Shown here: in pieces, positions 53,756 through 62,976 of the stretch
Layout: each line of letters begins with the position of its first letter
Numbering within the stretch: position 1 is the stretch's first letter
Assembly (NCBI RefSeq): GCF_000613845.1
Contig: NZ_BAJT01000002.1
Coordinates: forward strand, 62,001-126,000
DNA from: Asaia astilbis JCM 15831
Lineage (GTDB): Bacteria; Pseudomonadota; Alphaproteobacteria; Acetobacterales; Acetobacteraceae
Direction: 5' to 3'
Length of the DNA: 64,000 nt
Program-made: the position numbers and the translations under genes
Notes under the pieces: generated by a model
Database searches by the model: none
Told to the model about the DNA's origin: nothing
Seen by the model: the letters and a program-made list of their open reading frames with translations, nothing else

Positions 53756-54334
53756 TTAAAATGTGAAAAGATCGTCTGACTTGAGGCCCTTCCGGCGACG
53801 ATCATCAAGCAATGCACGCAATGAGGAAACCTTGACGCGCAACTTGTCATTCGCAGGAAGATCACCCGTCATCCAGGCTTCGAGCTGACGGCGAGCACGG
53901 AAGACACGGCTCTTGGCGGTACCAACGGCACAACCAGTTGCCTCGGCGAGCGATTCATAGCTCATCCCCTGCACGACAACCATCACCAAAGCTTCACGCT
54001 GGTCAGCAGGGAGACGCGACAGGGCCAGGGAAAGATCCTTAAGCGCCAGACTATCTTCGTGTGTCGGGTTGCTCGCAAACGACGCTGCGGGGACATCATC
54101 GATATCGGTCGTTTCTCGGCGCTTACGCAGATCGGAGATAAAACGGTTACGGAGAATGCGATGCATCCAGGCTGAAAAATTTGTGCCTGGAATGAAGCTG
54201 TTCTGAGCAGCCAGAGCGTTGCAAACCGCGTCCTGGACCAGATCCTCTGCAGCGGAACGGTTGCGCGTCAGGGACAAAGCCTGGACGCGGAGCTTGGGGA
54301 GAATCTGGATAACTTGGTCGTGGAAGCTGGTCAT
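53756..54334 (-). CDS. ecfG: ECF sigma factor, EcfG-type
   Basis: 192-aa sigma-70 family protein with sigma2 (RNRSAAEDLVQDAVCNALAAQ; FSAWMHRILRNRFISDLRKR) and sigma4 (LPADQREALVMVVVQGMSYE; GCAVGTAKSRVFRARRQLEAW). In Alphaproteobacteria this type directs general-stress promoters. The start at 54334 has AAGAAGGA upstream. It sits between the second sigma gene and nepR. Which of the two sigmas is the main NepR partner cannot be decided from sequence alone. Confidence 0.87.
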   Translation of the reverse strand: MTSFHDQVIQILPKLRVQALSLTRNRSAAEDLVQDAVCNALAAQNSFIPGTNFSAWMHRILRNRFISDLRKRRETTDIDDVPAASFASNPTHEDSLALKDLSLALSRLPADQREALVMVVVQGMSYESLAEATGCAVGTAKSRVFRARRQLEAWMTGDLPANDKLRVKVSSLRALLDDRRRKGLKSDDLFTF

Positions 54335-54452
54335 GCGAAAATCCTTCTTCGCTCAGTGCTTTTCATCTGAGGAATGAATGGCGAGAAACTTTGGTTGCAA
54401 CGGCTCGAAATTTTTTGAACTTTTTTCGATACGCGGCGTGCCCAAGCACGAT

Positions 54453-54998
54453 TCAGCTGACTTGAGTGACTGGTTTCCCACCTTCCGGGATAGAGGCGGA
54501 CATGGCCATTTCCGCCAGTTTTGCGCGAGCCCGAGATACCCGCGCCTTGATCGTGCCGGCTGGACAGAGGCAGATCGCCGCCGCCTCCTCATAACTCATT
54601 TCCTGGGCGCCTACGAGAATGAGAGCCTCACGCAAGGCGTCAGGCAATCTCCAGATCAGAACTGATAGATCGAGCACCTGATCGCTGAACTGCTCGCCCC
54701 CTCGATCGTCGCCTTCATTGTCGCGGGATATCTGCGACAGGATTTCAACTTCACGAACCTGCCTTCGCCTTTGTTCGTAAAACAGGTTCCTCAAAATCGT
54801 AAAAAGCCACGCCTTTACATTTGTTCCTTCTGCGAATTGCGCCTTGGCGCCAAGAGCGCGCAAAACCGTGTCCTGCACGAGATCGTCGGCTTTTGACGCA
54901 TCCCTTGAGAGATAGCGTGCAAAGCCGCGCATATCGGCAAGATGAACGGCAATGCCCTCTCGGACTGGATCACGAATGGCGGGCAGATTGCTCTGCAA
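54453..54998 (-). CDS. Second ECF sigma factor (EcfG/SigU-like)
   Basis: 181 aa, paralogous to the neighbouring sigma gene. sigma2: HLADMRGFARYLSRDASKAD then DLVQDTVLRALGAK and KAWLFTILRNLFYEQRRR; sigma4: LPDALREALILVGAQEMSYE and PAGTIKARVSRARAKLAEM. The best start is a TTG at 54998; codons upstream in frame (SLQSN preceded by KNVHD) look coding but have no better start before a stop. Divergent from phyR, with about 115 bases of shared promoter space. Confidence 0.85.
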   Translation of the reverse strand: MQSNLPAIRDPVREGIAVHLADMRGFARYLSRDASKADDLVQDTVLRALGAKAQFAEGTNVKAWLFTILRNLFYEQRRRQVREVEILSQISRDNEGDDRGGEQFSDQVLDLSVLIWRLPDALREALILVGAQEMSYEEAAAICLCPAGTIKARVSRARAKLAEMAMSASIPEGGKPVTQVS

Positions 54999-55112
54999 AC
55001 TGTCATGGACGTTCTTCAGGGTGCTGTCTTCTCAGTGGATGTCACAGCATTCCTCTTTGCTGATTTCGGAAATAGTGCCATTCTACCGCAATTGAACGCG
55101 TCTCGTACGTGA

Positions 55113-55879
55113 ATGATTTCGGAGTTACGTTATTCAATGGTCGATGCAGAGCGCCAAGACCTGATTAGAGCCTTGCCCTTTGCGCGCCGTTTTGCAAGGG
55201 CCCTTGAAGGCAATCAGAAACAGGGCGACCAGCTTGTCGCGCACGCCCTCAAGAATTTGGCCACCCTTAAGGACGGCCACAACATCGGTATCCGCTATCG
55301 GCTTTACCGTGCAATCACTGAGCGCTTTCAGCAAGCGAATGAAGGCCCTCACACATCGGTAACGTTAACGCTTACCCAGCGATTTGTTCTTCTGCTCACG
55401 TCGCTCGAAGAGGTTCCTCTCAGCGCAGTGGCACTCATTCTCGATAAGTCCGAGCAGGATATCCTCGAAGACATCACACGAGCCAATGACGGGCTACGCT
55501 CCGTTGCCGAGACCAGCGTGCTGATCATCGAAGACGAGCCGATCATCGCGATGGACATCCAGGATGTGGTTCAGCAATGCGGGCACCGCATCGCGGGTGT
55601 CGCCTATAACGAGGCAGATGCAGTGCGGATCGCCAAGGAAACGCGTCCAGGCTCATTCTGGCAGACATTAATCTCGGAGGAGGCGGCGACGGCATGCATG
55701 CCGTTGGCCGGATCATGAAAGATCATCAGGCCCCTGTCATTTTTGTCACAGCCTACCCCGAGCGTCTGTTGACAGGAGAGCAGGAAGAGCCCTCGTTCAT
55801 CATCACAAAGCCCTTCGAACCCACGACACTGGCCATCACAACCTATCAGGCGGTGACGGGCGGCGTGAAGGCAATCTGA
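55113..55879 (+). CDS. phyR: PhyR anti-anti-sigma response regulator (frame-broken)
   Basis: N-terminal sigma-like domain (residues about 15-125, ALPFARRFARALEGNQKQG; TLTQRFVLLLTSLEEVPLSA) fused to a receiver domain (VLIIEDEPIIAMDIQDVV). When phosphorylated, PhyR binds NepR and frees EcfG. The frame breaks near 55651; adding one base gives RPGLILADINLGGGGDG with the phospho-acceptor Asp, then VIFVTAYPERLL and ITKPFEP. Corrected length 255 aa. ATG at 55137 (MVDAERQ) is an alternative start with GGAG upstream. Confidence 0.92.
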
Positions 55880-55915
55880 CTTGCATCAAATGGGTCTGTG
55901 CGACACATAGGACCC

Positions 55916-57721
55916 ATGGCTGCACCGATCCTTCATCTTCGTGATATCGTCTATAGTTTAGGAGGCCGTCCGTTGCTGGACGGCGCTGAGATCGGGGTCG
56001 CTCCCGGGGAGAAACTCTGCCTTGTCGGCCGTAACGGCTCAGGCAAATCGACCCTGCTTCGTATCGCAGCAGGTGAGATCCTCCCGGATTCCGGGCAATG
56101 CTTCGTGCAACCGGGCATCAAGGTTGTCTATCTGCCTCAGGAACCTGACCTGAGTGCGTTCCCGACCAGCTATGACTACGTCGCTCAGGATCTCGAGCCC
56201 GAAGAGGATTATCTTGCTCGCAGCATGCTGGCAGAGCTCGGACTGACCGGCGATGAGCTGACAACGACATTGTCGGGAGGCGAAGCAAGACGCTGCGCCC
56301 TCGCGCGCGCCCTCGCCGCGCGCCCGGATCTGCTCCTCCTCGACGAGCCGACCAACCACCTCGACTTGCCGACGATCACCTGGCTTGAGCGCGAACTCGC
56401 CTCGATGCGCTCAGCCATGATCGTCATCAGCCATGACAGACGCCTTCTCGAAACGCTCTCCCGGGCCGTCGTATGGTTGGAACAAGGAATCACGCGCCGC
56501 CTCGATCAGGGATTTGCGCGCTTCGAAGACTGGCGCGAAGAAGTTCTCGCCCTGGAAGAGCTTGCAGCGCACAAGCTCGATCGCGAAATCGCGCGCGAGG
56601 AAGACTGGATGCGCTACGGCGTGACCGCGCGCCGCAAACGCAATGTCAGACGCGTTGCCGAACTTGCCGGGCTACGCGCACGCCGCAAGGACATTTCGAG
56701 CCAGTTCCGCGGCGCCCTCAAACTGACCGTTTCCGAGGCGCAGAACACCGGCAAACTCACGACCATGGCTGAGAATGTCACCAAGGGCTTTGGTGACCGC
56801 GTCGTTGTGCGAGATCTGGACCTGCGTGTTCTCAAAGGAGACCGGCTCGGGATTGTCGGTGCCAATGGCATGGGTAAAACGACGCTTCTACGCCTCCTTA
56901 CCGGCGAAGATCAGCCCGATAGCGGCAGAATACAGATCGGCCCCTCGACAGCGCTCGTGACGCTCGATCAGCGCCGTGCGAGCCTGGACCCCAACCTCAC
57001 CCTGTCCGACACAATGACCGGGGGAAGTGGCGATATGGTTCAGGTCGGCACAGAGAAGCGTCATGTTATCGGCTATATGAAGGATTTCCTCTTTCGCCCT
57101 GAACAGGCCAGAACACCCGTTGGCGTTCTCTCGGGTGGCGAACGCGGACGTCTCGCTTTGGCCTGCGCGCTCGCTCAGCCCTCAAATCTCCTCGTCCTCG
57201 ACGAGCCGACGAACGACCTGGATTTGGAGACGCTCGACCTGCTTCAGGAAATGCTGGACGATTATCCCGGTACAGTCATGCTTGTCAGCCACGATCGCGA
57301 CTTTCTCGACCGTGTAGCAACGTCAGTGCTCGTCGCACAAGGCGATGGTCACTGGATCGAGTATGCTGGAGGATATAGCGACATGCTTGCTCAGACAGGA
57401 GGAGAAGCTCCTGCTGAGCGGGGCACCGCAGAGCCAGCATTTAAGGAAAAAAATACTGTAAAAACAGAGAGAAGCAGCAAAAAGCTCACCTATAAAGACA
57501 AGCTGGCGCTGGAAAAACTTCCCAAGGAGATTGAGCGATTGGAGACGCTGATCGTGTCGCTGCGGGAAACGTTGTCCGATCCGGCCCTCTACAGCAAGAA
57601 CGCAAAGGTGTTCACTAAGGCCAGCGAGGACCTGACGCAGGCCGAGACAGACCTCGCCACTGCGGAAGAAGCCTGGCTCCTGCTCGAAATGAAAAAGGAA
57701 GAGATCGAAACCGGCGCCTGA
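55916..57721 (+). CDS. ABC-F family ATPase, Uup-like
   Basis: About 601-aa cytoplasmic protein with two ABC domains and no membrane part. Walker A GRNGSGKSTLL and GANGMGKTTLL; signatures LSGGEARRCALARALAA and LSGGERGRLALACALA; Walker B LLLLDEPTNHLDL and LLVLDEPTNDLDLE. The C-terminal helical region (about 520-600, charged, coiled-coil-like) resembles Uup, which acts on DNA/ribosome structures; resistance-type ABC-F function is unlikely. The start at 55916 (MAAPILHL) is preferred over 55898. Intact. Confidence 0.92.
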   Translation: MAAPILHLRDIVYSLGGRPLLDGAEIGVAPGEKLCLVGRNGSGKSTLLRIAAGEILPDSGQCFVQPGIKVVYLPQEPDLSAFPTSYDYVAQDLEPEEDYLARSMLAELGLTGDELTTTLSGGEARRCALARALAARPDLLLLDEPTNHLDLPTITWLERELASMRSAMIVISHDRRLLETLSRAVVWLEQGITRRLDQGFARFEDWREEVLALEELAAHKLDREIAREEDWMRYGVTARRKRNVRRVAELAGLRARRKDISSQFRGALKLTVSEAQNTGKLTTMAENVTKGFGDRVVVRDLDLRVLKGDRLGIVGANGMGKTTLLRLLTGEDQPDSGRIQIGPSTALVTLDQRRASLDPNLTLSDTMTGGSGDMVQVGTEKRHVIGYMKDFLFRPEQARTPVGVLSGGERGRLALACALAQPSNLLVLDEPTNDLDLETLDLLQEMLDDYPGTVMLVSHDRDFLDRVATSVLVAQGDGHWIEYAGGYSDMLAQTGGEAPAERGTAEPAFKEKNTVKTERSSKKLTYKDKLALEKLPKEIERLETLIVSLRETLSDPALYSKNAKVFTKASEDLTQAETDLATAEEAWLLLEMKKEEIETGA

Positions 57722-57737
57722 AGCGCTCCTTCCGATC

Positions 57738-58706
57738 TCAGGCCTGAATCAAACCGGAGAGCTCCATGGTCCTGCGGGAGAGGTCCATGCTGCTTTTGAC
57801 CCGGATGGCCGCATCCAGAGCTCTGATACCAGCTTCGGCATCGACAAGCACAGGCGCCCCATCGAGGCAGGCCGCTGCGAAAGCATCATGCTCGGCGGCG
57901 AGATTATCACAATCTTTCCAGCGCATGGCTTCACGCTTGAAGCCACCTGTGCCGGGCAGAGGCAGGCCCCGCTTCCGCCCGATCATAGTCAGCTCCTGCT
58001 GCATGAAATCGGCAGAAAGATAGCCTTCTTCGGAAAAAACCCGCATGCGACGCTCGGTTTTGAGCGAGATGCGGCTGGCGGAGATCGATGCAACGCATCC
58101 GTTCACAAAACGAACACGCGCATTGGAAATATCCTCATGCTGGCTCGATACGGCGACACCCACCGCGTCGATTGATTCGATCGGCGAGTCAACCAGTGAG
58201 AGCACGAGATCGAGGTCGTGGATCATCAGATCCAGAATGACCGAGACGTCAGTGCCGCGCGGCTTGAAGGGGGCGATACGGGTCGCCTCGATATAAAGAG
58301 GCTTGCCGATCCGCTCGGAGATCGCACGATGCTCTGCCGAATAGCGAAGCAGATGTCCTACCTGCAGAATACACCCAGTCTCACGGGCAAGGGCGGCAAG
58401 CGCCTCGGCTTCTTCGAGGGTCGCTGCAATCGGCTTTTCGACGAGCACGTGACGGCCCGCCTTGAGACAGGCAGATGCGACAGGAAAATGGTGTTCGGCC
58501 GGAGCCGCGACGATGACGGCATCGACCTGCTTGATCAGATCCTCGAGGCTCTCCGCCTGAAGACATCCCGCTTCCTCAGCCACAAGACGGGCACGGGCCG
58601 GGTCAGGGTCGAACAGCGCAATCAGGGCCTCTCTCTTGCAGTCTCGCGCCTTGAGCGCATGAAACCGCCCAAAATGCCCGGCCCCGACAATACCGACCTT
58701 CAGCAT
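57738..58706 (-). CDS. Gfo/Idh/MocA-family oxidoreductase
   Basis: NAD(P)-dependent sugar-type dehydrogenase. Rossmann motif KVGIVGAGHFGRFHALKARD, ALIALFDPDPARARLVAEEA, then VEKPIA (catalytic Lys-Pro) and LMIHDLDLVLSLVDSPIES with the active-site His. About 322 aa from the ATG at 58706, which has GGGAAAA upstream. Such proteins sit in UDP-GlcNAc and LpxA-adjacent loci in some Alphaproteobacteria; here it is alone between the ABC-F and secD genes, so the substrate is open. Confidence 0.88.
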   Translation of the reverse strand: MLKVGIVGAGHFGRFHALKARDCKREALIALFDPDPARARLVAEEAGCLQAESLEDLIKQVDAVIVAAPAEHHFPVASACLKAGRHVLVEKPIAATLEEAEALAALARETGCILQVGHLLRYSAEHRAISERIGKPLYIEATRIAPFKPRGTDVSVILDLMIHDLDLVLSLVDSPIESIDAVGVAVSSQHEDISNARVRFVNGCVASISASRISLKTERRMRVFSEEGYLSADFMQQELTMIGRKRGLPLPGTGGFKREAMRWKDCDNLAAEHDAFAAACLDGAPVLVDAEAGIRALDAAIRVKSSMDLSRRTMELSGLIQA

Positions 58707-58867
58707 GTGTTTTCCCGTCTCATACGCATCCGAATTCATGTTTTTGGTGTAGCAGGGCGCAGAGGGAGGTTGCAACGCACGGCGCCACCCGGCATCTTCC
58801 CGCAGCTTGACCGCCCTGCGGTAGCTTTTGATCTCCGGTCGTTACAAGAAGGACGCCGCTCAGTTCG

Positions 58868-60418
58868 ATGATGTACTATAGTCGGCCTACCATGCTGGGA
58901 GTGCTCGGAGCCTGTTTGCTCGGGCTCCTGCTTTGCCTGCCCAATTTCATGCGCGCCCCCTCGGCCAAGCTGCCCTGGCATCAGATCCATCTGGGTCTCG
59001 ATCTCCGGGGTGGCTCGTACCTTCTTCTTCGACTCGATCAGCAAAGCCTGGTCGATGATCGCCTCCAGTCGCTGGAAGATCAGACCAAGCAGGGTTTGAT
59101 CGAGAAAAATCTCGGCTATCGCGATTTCCGCAAGGATGCAGCGTCACGCACGCTCAGCTTCCTCCCGCGCGATGCCAGCGAGCAAAAGGCGAGCCTTGAG
59201 GCGCTGTCTTTCCTCTCAGGCAGCAGCAACGAGGTCACGTCAGCTCTGGATCACGACCGCATCGTGCTGACGCTCAACGACGCTGTCCTGAAGCAACGCG
59301 CGCGCGAAGCCGTAAGCCAGTCGATTGAGATCGTGCGTCGTCGTATCGATGCAACAGGCGCTGTCGATCCGGAGATCACCCGCCAGGGCGAAGACCGCAT
59401 CGTGGTCGAACTGCCTGGCATCAGCGATCCGGAGCATATCAAGCGCCTTCTCGGCACGACCGCGAAAATGACGTTCCGCCTTCTTGCGAATGGCATTGGC
59501 ACCACGGTTGCCCCCCCGGGTGCAACGATGTTGCCCGATCTGAGCGCGAACAATCTTCTGCTGCCGGTCATGGATCATGTCGAGGTCGATGGCGCGGCAC
59601 TCACCAATGCAGGCGCAACAATCGACCAGAAAGGCGGGCAATGGGCCGTCAGCTTCTCGTTCAACCGCGCTGGCGCTGCCGCCTTCGCGCGGACGACGCG
59701 AGAAAATGTCGGCCGACGCTTCGCGATCGTTCTCGATAACAAGGTGATTGAAGCACCTGTCATCAACGAGCCAATCACGCAGGGCAACGGTCAGATTACA
59801 GGCAATTTCACGGCTCAGGCCGCGACCGATCTCGCCGTCATGCTGCGCGCGGGCGCCCTGCCCGCTCCGCTGGCAGTGATCGAACAACGATCGATCGGTC
59901 CGTCTCTCGGCGCTGACTCCATCCGCGCAGGCGGGATCAGTCTCGGCGTCGGTTTTGTTCTGGTCATCCTCTTCATGGCCCTGTTTTACGGGCGGTTCGG
60001 CCTCTACGCGAATGTTGCGCTGCTCGCGAACCTTGTGCTCATGACGGCCATTCTCTCGCTTTTCGAAGCGACGCTGACGCTGCCCGGAATGGCGGGCATG
60101 CTGCTTACGCTCGGCATGGCCGTTGATGCCAATATCCTGATCAATGAGCGTATCCGCGAAGAGGTAAGGCGCGGTCGCACTGCGCTGGCTGCCATGCAGG
60201 CGGGCTTCGAGCGCGCGTCTTCGACGATTATCGATAGTAACGCCACGGCCTTCCTGGCCCATGTGATGCTGTTCGTCTTCGGCACCGGCCCTGTGCGCGG
60301 TTTCGCGTTGACGATCACCATCGGTATCGTCACCACGCTCTTCACCACCCTGCTCCTGTCGCGCCTGCTGATGGTGCGCTGGTATGCCCTCACCCGTCCC
60401 ACAGAACTGCCGGTCTGA
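58868..60418 (+). CDS. secD: Protein translocase subunit SecD
   Basis: Inner-membrane RND-type accessory of SecYEG, using the proton gradient to complete protein export. 516 aa: N-terminal helix, LGLDLRGGSYLLLRLD, the periplasmic P1 domain with TRQGEDRIVVELPGISDPE, and helices with LTLGMAVDANILINERIREE. The start at 58868 has GATG (ATGATG) ambiguity of one codon. Followed four bases later by secF. Intact. Confidence 0.96.
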   Translation: MMYYSRPTMLGVLGACLLGLLLCLPNFMRAPSAKLPWHQIHLGLDLRGGSYLLLRLDQQSLVDDRLQSLEDQTKQGLIEKNLGYRDFRKDAASRTLSFLPRDASEQKASLEALSFLSGSSNEVTSALDHDRIVLTLNDAVLKQRAREAVSQSIEIVRRRIDATGAVDPEITRQGEDRIVVELPGISDPEHIKRLLGTTAKMTFRLLANGIGTTVAPPGATMLPDLSANNLLLPVMDHVEVDGAALTNAGATIDQKGGQWAVSFSFNRAGAAAFARTTRENVGRRFAIVLDNKVIEAPVINEPITQGNGQITGNFTAQAATDLAVMLRAGALPAPLAVIEQRSIGPSLGADSIRAGGISLGVGFVLVILFMALFYGRFGLYANVALLANLVLMTAILSLFEATLTLPGMAGMLLTLGMAVDANILINERIREEVRRGRTALAAMQAGFERASSTIIDSNATAFLAHVMLFVFGTGPVRGFALTITIGIVTTLFTTLLLSRLLMVRWYALTRPTELPV

Positions 60419-60422
60419 AGCG

Positions 60423-61361
60423 ATGCTCTCACGTCCCCTTTTGCGCTTCGTCCGCGAAGACAAGCACATTCCGTTCATGCGGGGTCGCTTTGCCGGCCTT
60501 GCAACTTCGGCCATCCTCTCCGCGCTTTCGGTCGTTCTGTTTTTCGTGCCCGGTCTCAAGCTCGGTCTCGATTTCCACGGCGGTATCGTCGTCGAGGCCC
60601 AGACGCAGGGACCAGCCGATTTCGACAAGCTGCGTCACGCCCTGGCCGTCCATAACGTCACCGCGGCCGGGCTCCAGAAATTCGGCGCTGATAATGACGT
60701 CCTGATCCAGCTCGATACTCCGCCTGCTGGGCCCAATCAGGAAGCGGCGACACAAAATCTCGTCGACACGGTGCGTCATGCGGTTGTCGAGGCTCAACCC
60801 GGTACACAGGTTCTTCGTGCCGACGCGGTCGGGGCATCGGTTTCAAGCGAGCTGTTCCGCAACGGCCTTCTGGCGCTCGGGCTCAGCCTAGTCATGATCC
60901 TGGTCTATATCTGGGTTCGTTTCGAATGGGAGTTTGCGGTCAGCGCCGTCATCACCCTCGTGCTCGATTTGACCAAAACCGTCGGCTTTCTGGCCGTCAC
61001 ACGCTTTCAGTTCGATCTCGTGATGGTGGCAGCCATCCTGACCATCCTGGGCTATTCAACCAACGACAAGGTCGTGGTGTACGATCGGGTGCGTGAGAAC
61101 CTGCGCAAGTTCCGCACCATGCCGTTACGGGAACTCCTCGATCTCTCGATCAACGAGACACTGAACCGGACGCTCGGCACGTCCATGACGGTGTTTCTCG
61201 CAGCACTGCCCCTCGCCATTTTCGGTGGGCACAGCCTATCCGGTTTTGCGACGGTCATGCTTTTCGGCATTGTGGTGGGCACGTCGTCTTCGATCTTCAT
61301 CGCTGCCCCCTTGCTCCTGCTGATGGGCGAGAAGCGCTTGCGCCGCAGCAAAACGCCCTAA
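60423..61361 (+). CDS. secF: Protein translocase subunit SecF
   Basis: Partner of SecD. 312 aa from the ATG at 60423: GLKLGLDFHGGIVVEAQTQG, six helices, YDRVRENLRKFRTM, and SINETLNRTLGTSMTVFLAA. The usual RGG is HGG here (FHGGIV), a mild variation. Closed by a strong terminator at 61386. Intact. Confidence 0.96.
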   Translation: MLSRPLLRFVREDKHIPFMRGRFAGLATSAILSALSVVLFFVPGLKLGLDFHGGIVVEAQTQGPADFDKLRHALAVHNVTAAGLQKFGADNDVLIQLDTPPAGPNQEAATQNLVDTVRHAVVEAQPGTQVLRADAVGASVSSELFRNGLLALGLSLVMILVYIWVRFEWEFAVSAVITLVLDLTKTVGFLAVTRFQFDLVMVAAILTILGYSTNDKVVVYDRVRENLRKFRTMPLRELLDLSINETLNRTLGTSMTVFLAALPLAIFGGHSLSGFATVMLFGIVVGTSSSIFIAAPLLLLMGEKRLRRSKTP

Positions 61362-61381
61362 GTGCAGATTGCAGGCATAAG

Positions 61382-61407
61382 AAAAGGGGCCTTCGAGGCC
61401 CCTTTTT
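61382..61407. terminator. Bidirectional rho-independent terminator after secF
   Basis: 7-bp GC stem GGGGCCT/AGGCCCC with a TCG loop (61386-61402), flanked by AAAA and TTTTT, so it works on both strands: after secF (+) and after the lipoprotein gene (-). Confidence 0.93.
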
Positions 61408-61444
61408 GCTGTCATGACCCTGATTGTTTGCTGCGCTGACCGGT

Positions 61445-61816
61445 TCAGCGAGTATCACTGGCCTGACGCTCTTCTTTCGACGGCGGCTGTGTCACCGGCG
61501 TGGCATACTCCAGAATCTGGTTGATCCCGGAATCAGCGAGGCGAAAATTTTCTTCGGACGGCGCGAAAGCGGCCTGCTTGATCAGTTGCCACGTATTGTG
61601 ATCGATGGCGATCAGTCGGGCGATCTCTTCGTGCGTCGCCCGCTTCTGGATAATACGCACGATAAGTCCATGTTCGGCCATGCCGTTGGCAATAGCGTAG
61701 CTCGTTAGCAACACGCTTGGCGAGCGGTTCCTCTGAACAATGTCTCCTTCCGGTCCTGCGCAAGCAGTCAGAAGGGCGAAACCACAAAGTAAGGCTGAGG
61801 CAGAAAGACGGCGCAT
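61445..61816 (-). CDS. Small hypothetical lipoprotein
   Basis: 123 aa with a signal peptide MRRLSASALLCGFALLTAC and lipobox LLTAC (Cys19). The mature part is mostly helical (RIIQKRATHEEIARLIAID; SGINQILEYATP) with no recognised domain. No enzyme motif. On the same strand as mscL, which starts 531 bases upstream and ends 72 bases before this gene; co-transcription is possible. Confidence 0.65.
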   Translation of the reverse strand: MRRLSASALLCGFALLTACAGPEGDIVQRNRSPSVLLTSYAIANGMAEHGLIVRIIQKRATHEEIARLIAIDHNTWQLIKQAAFAPSEENFRLADSGINQILEYATPVTQPPSKEERQASDTR

Positions 61817-61888
61817 AGCGTGATCATGCGCCTCGACGGCGCATACGCCAAGTCGGCATATGCGCTGCCTGAAGGATCCAGTCGAAAC

Positions 61889-62347
61889 TTACTTCGACTC
61901 TTTGGCCATGAGATCGCGGATCTCGGTCAAGAGAACTTCGCTCTTTGTCGGAGCGGGCGGTGCAGAAGGGGCGGCTTCCTGCTTGCGCTGAAAACGGGAA
62001 ATAATCTTGATCAGCCAGAAGATGGCGAAGGCAACGATCAGGAACTGAATGACGGCATTGAGGAAAACGCCTACATTAACCGTGACGGCTCCAGCCTTCT
62101 GAGCCTCTGCCAGTGTCGGAAGAACGGGCCCCTTCAGCGTCAGAAAGATGTTCGAAAAATCGATGCCCCCCGTCAGCAGACCAATCCCAGGCGTCAGGAT
62201 ATCCTTCACCAGACTGGTCACGATCGAGGTGAAGGCAGCACCGACGATGATACCCACAGCCATGTCGATCACGTTGCCGCGCATGATAAATTTCTGGAAT
62301 TCTGTAATCCAGCCAGGGGTGTGCAGCTTTGATCGGAGATCGGACAT
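61889..62347 (-). CDS. mscL: Large-conductance mechanosensitive channel MscL
   Basis: Opens on membrane tension to release solutes after osmotic downshock. 152 aa, with the pore helix FIMRGNVIDMAVGIIVGAAF, the second helix FLNAVIQFLIVAFAIFWLIK, and a C-terminal bundle preceded by a Pro/Ala linker and LLTEIRDLMAKE. Intact and well sized. Confidence 0.97.
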   Translation of the reverse strand: MSDLRSKLHTPGWITEFQKFIMRGNVIDMAVGIIVGAAFTSIVTSLVKDILTPGIGLLTGGIDFSNIFLTLKGPVLPTLAEAQKAGAVTVNVGVFLNAVIQFLIVAFAIFWLIKIISRFQRKQEAAPSAPPAPTKSEVLLTEIRDLMAKESK

Positions 62348-62477
62348 GATCTATCCTTTTCTAGGTTCAAGTATGACGAAAACAGGCTTCGTCCGCCCTG
62401 ACCTGTTCGGTGAGGCAGACGGATCGGGTAAGGGATGAGGGATAAAAGAGAGCGATCAGGTAGAAAAAACACAGGAG

Positions 62478-62561
62478 ACGCAAAAGTTTCTGCGTTTTTA
62501 TCGTTCCCCTGACGGTTTCTTTCCGTTATAGCCGCGAAATTCGCTCCGGTCGGCATCGGAG
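62478..62561 (+). promoter_or_regulatory. Hairpins in the rpmE leader
   Basis: A small stem ACGCA/TGCGT followed by TTTTA (62478-62500) resembles an intrinsic terminator, then a second stem GCTCCG/CGGAGC (62542-62561). They lie in the 236-base gap before rpmE and could be an attenuator or an autoregulatory leader. Weak, since the first stem has only 5 bp. Confidence 0.35.
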
Positions 62562-62583
62562 CTCTGCAACAAGGACAACTGAG

Positions 62584-62817
62584 ATGAAATCCGGCATCCA
62601 CCCCGACTACCACGAAATCAACGTCATCATGACCGATGGCACCGAGTACAAGACCAACTCCTGCTACGGCAAGGCCGGCGACACCCTGCGCCTGGACGTT
62701 GATCCGAAGTCCCACCCGGCCTGGACCGGCGTGCAGCGCATGCTCGACACTGGGGGCCAGGTTGCCAAGTTCAACAAGCGCTTTGCTGGCATCGGCGGTC
62801 GTACCGCAAAGAAGTAA
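62584..62817 (+). CDS. rpmE: 50S ribosomal protein L31
   Basis: 77 aa: [20 protein letters not shown], then [20 protein letters not shown] and the C-terminal [14 protein letters not shown]. Only one cysteine is present, so this is the zinc-independent-type sequence as in many Alphaproteobacteria. AAGGA lies just upstream. Intact. Confidence 0.96.
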   Translation: MKSGIHPDYHEINVIMTDGTEYKTNSCYGKAGDTLRLDVDPKSHPAWTGVQRMLDTGGQVAKFNKRFAGIGGRTAKK

Positions 62818-62949
62818 GTCAGGCACTCCTTCCCAGGCGGGACCTTGTTCTGCCTGGAAACGGTCCTACATGATGGTTATCGCGATGCCCTTGAGGGTCG
62901 CGAGACACCCCTCATGCAGCGGCGCTTGCCCCTGAGGAAGCACGCTGTC

Positions 62950-62971
62950 GGATCTGCCTTGAAGGAGGTTC
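62950..62971 (+). promoter_or_regulatory. ROSE-like RNA thermometer over the hsp20 Shine-Dalgarno
   Basis: The hsp20 ribosome-binding site AGGAGG (62963-62968) can pair with 62950-62959: GGATCT, a bulged G at 62956, CCT, then a 3-nt TGA loop. Nine pairs form, including two wobble pairs. A bulged G opposite the Shine-Dalgarno is the hallmark of ROSE thermometers that open on heat shock in small heat-shock mRNAs of Proteobacteria. Upstream hairpin potential exists at 62889-62920. The start at 62977 is unpaired. Confidence 0.6.
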
Positions 62972-62976
62972 ACATC

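Noticed and set aside
59240..60628. 462-codon minus-strand frame antisense to secD
   Set aside because: It mirrors the secD/secF coding frame; composition (Arg, His, Glu-rich) is typical of antisense shadows and it lacks any domain.
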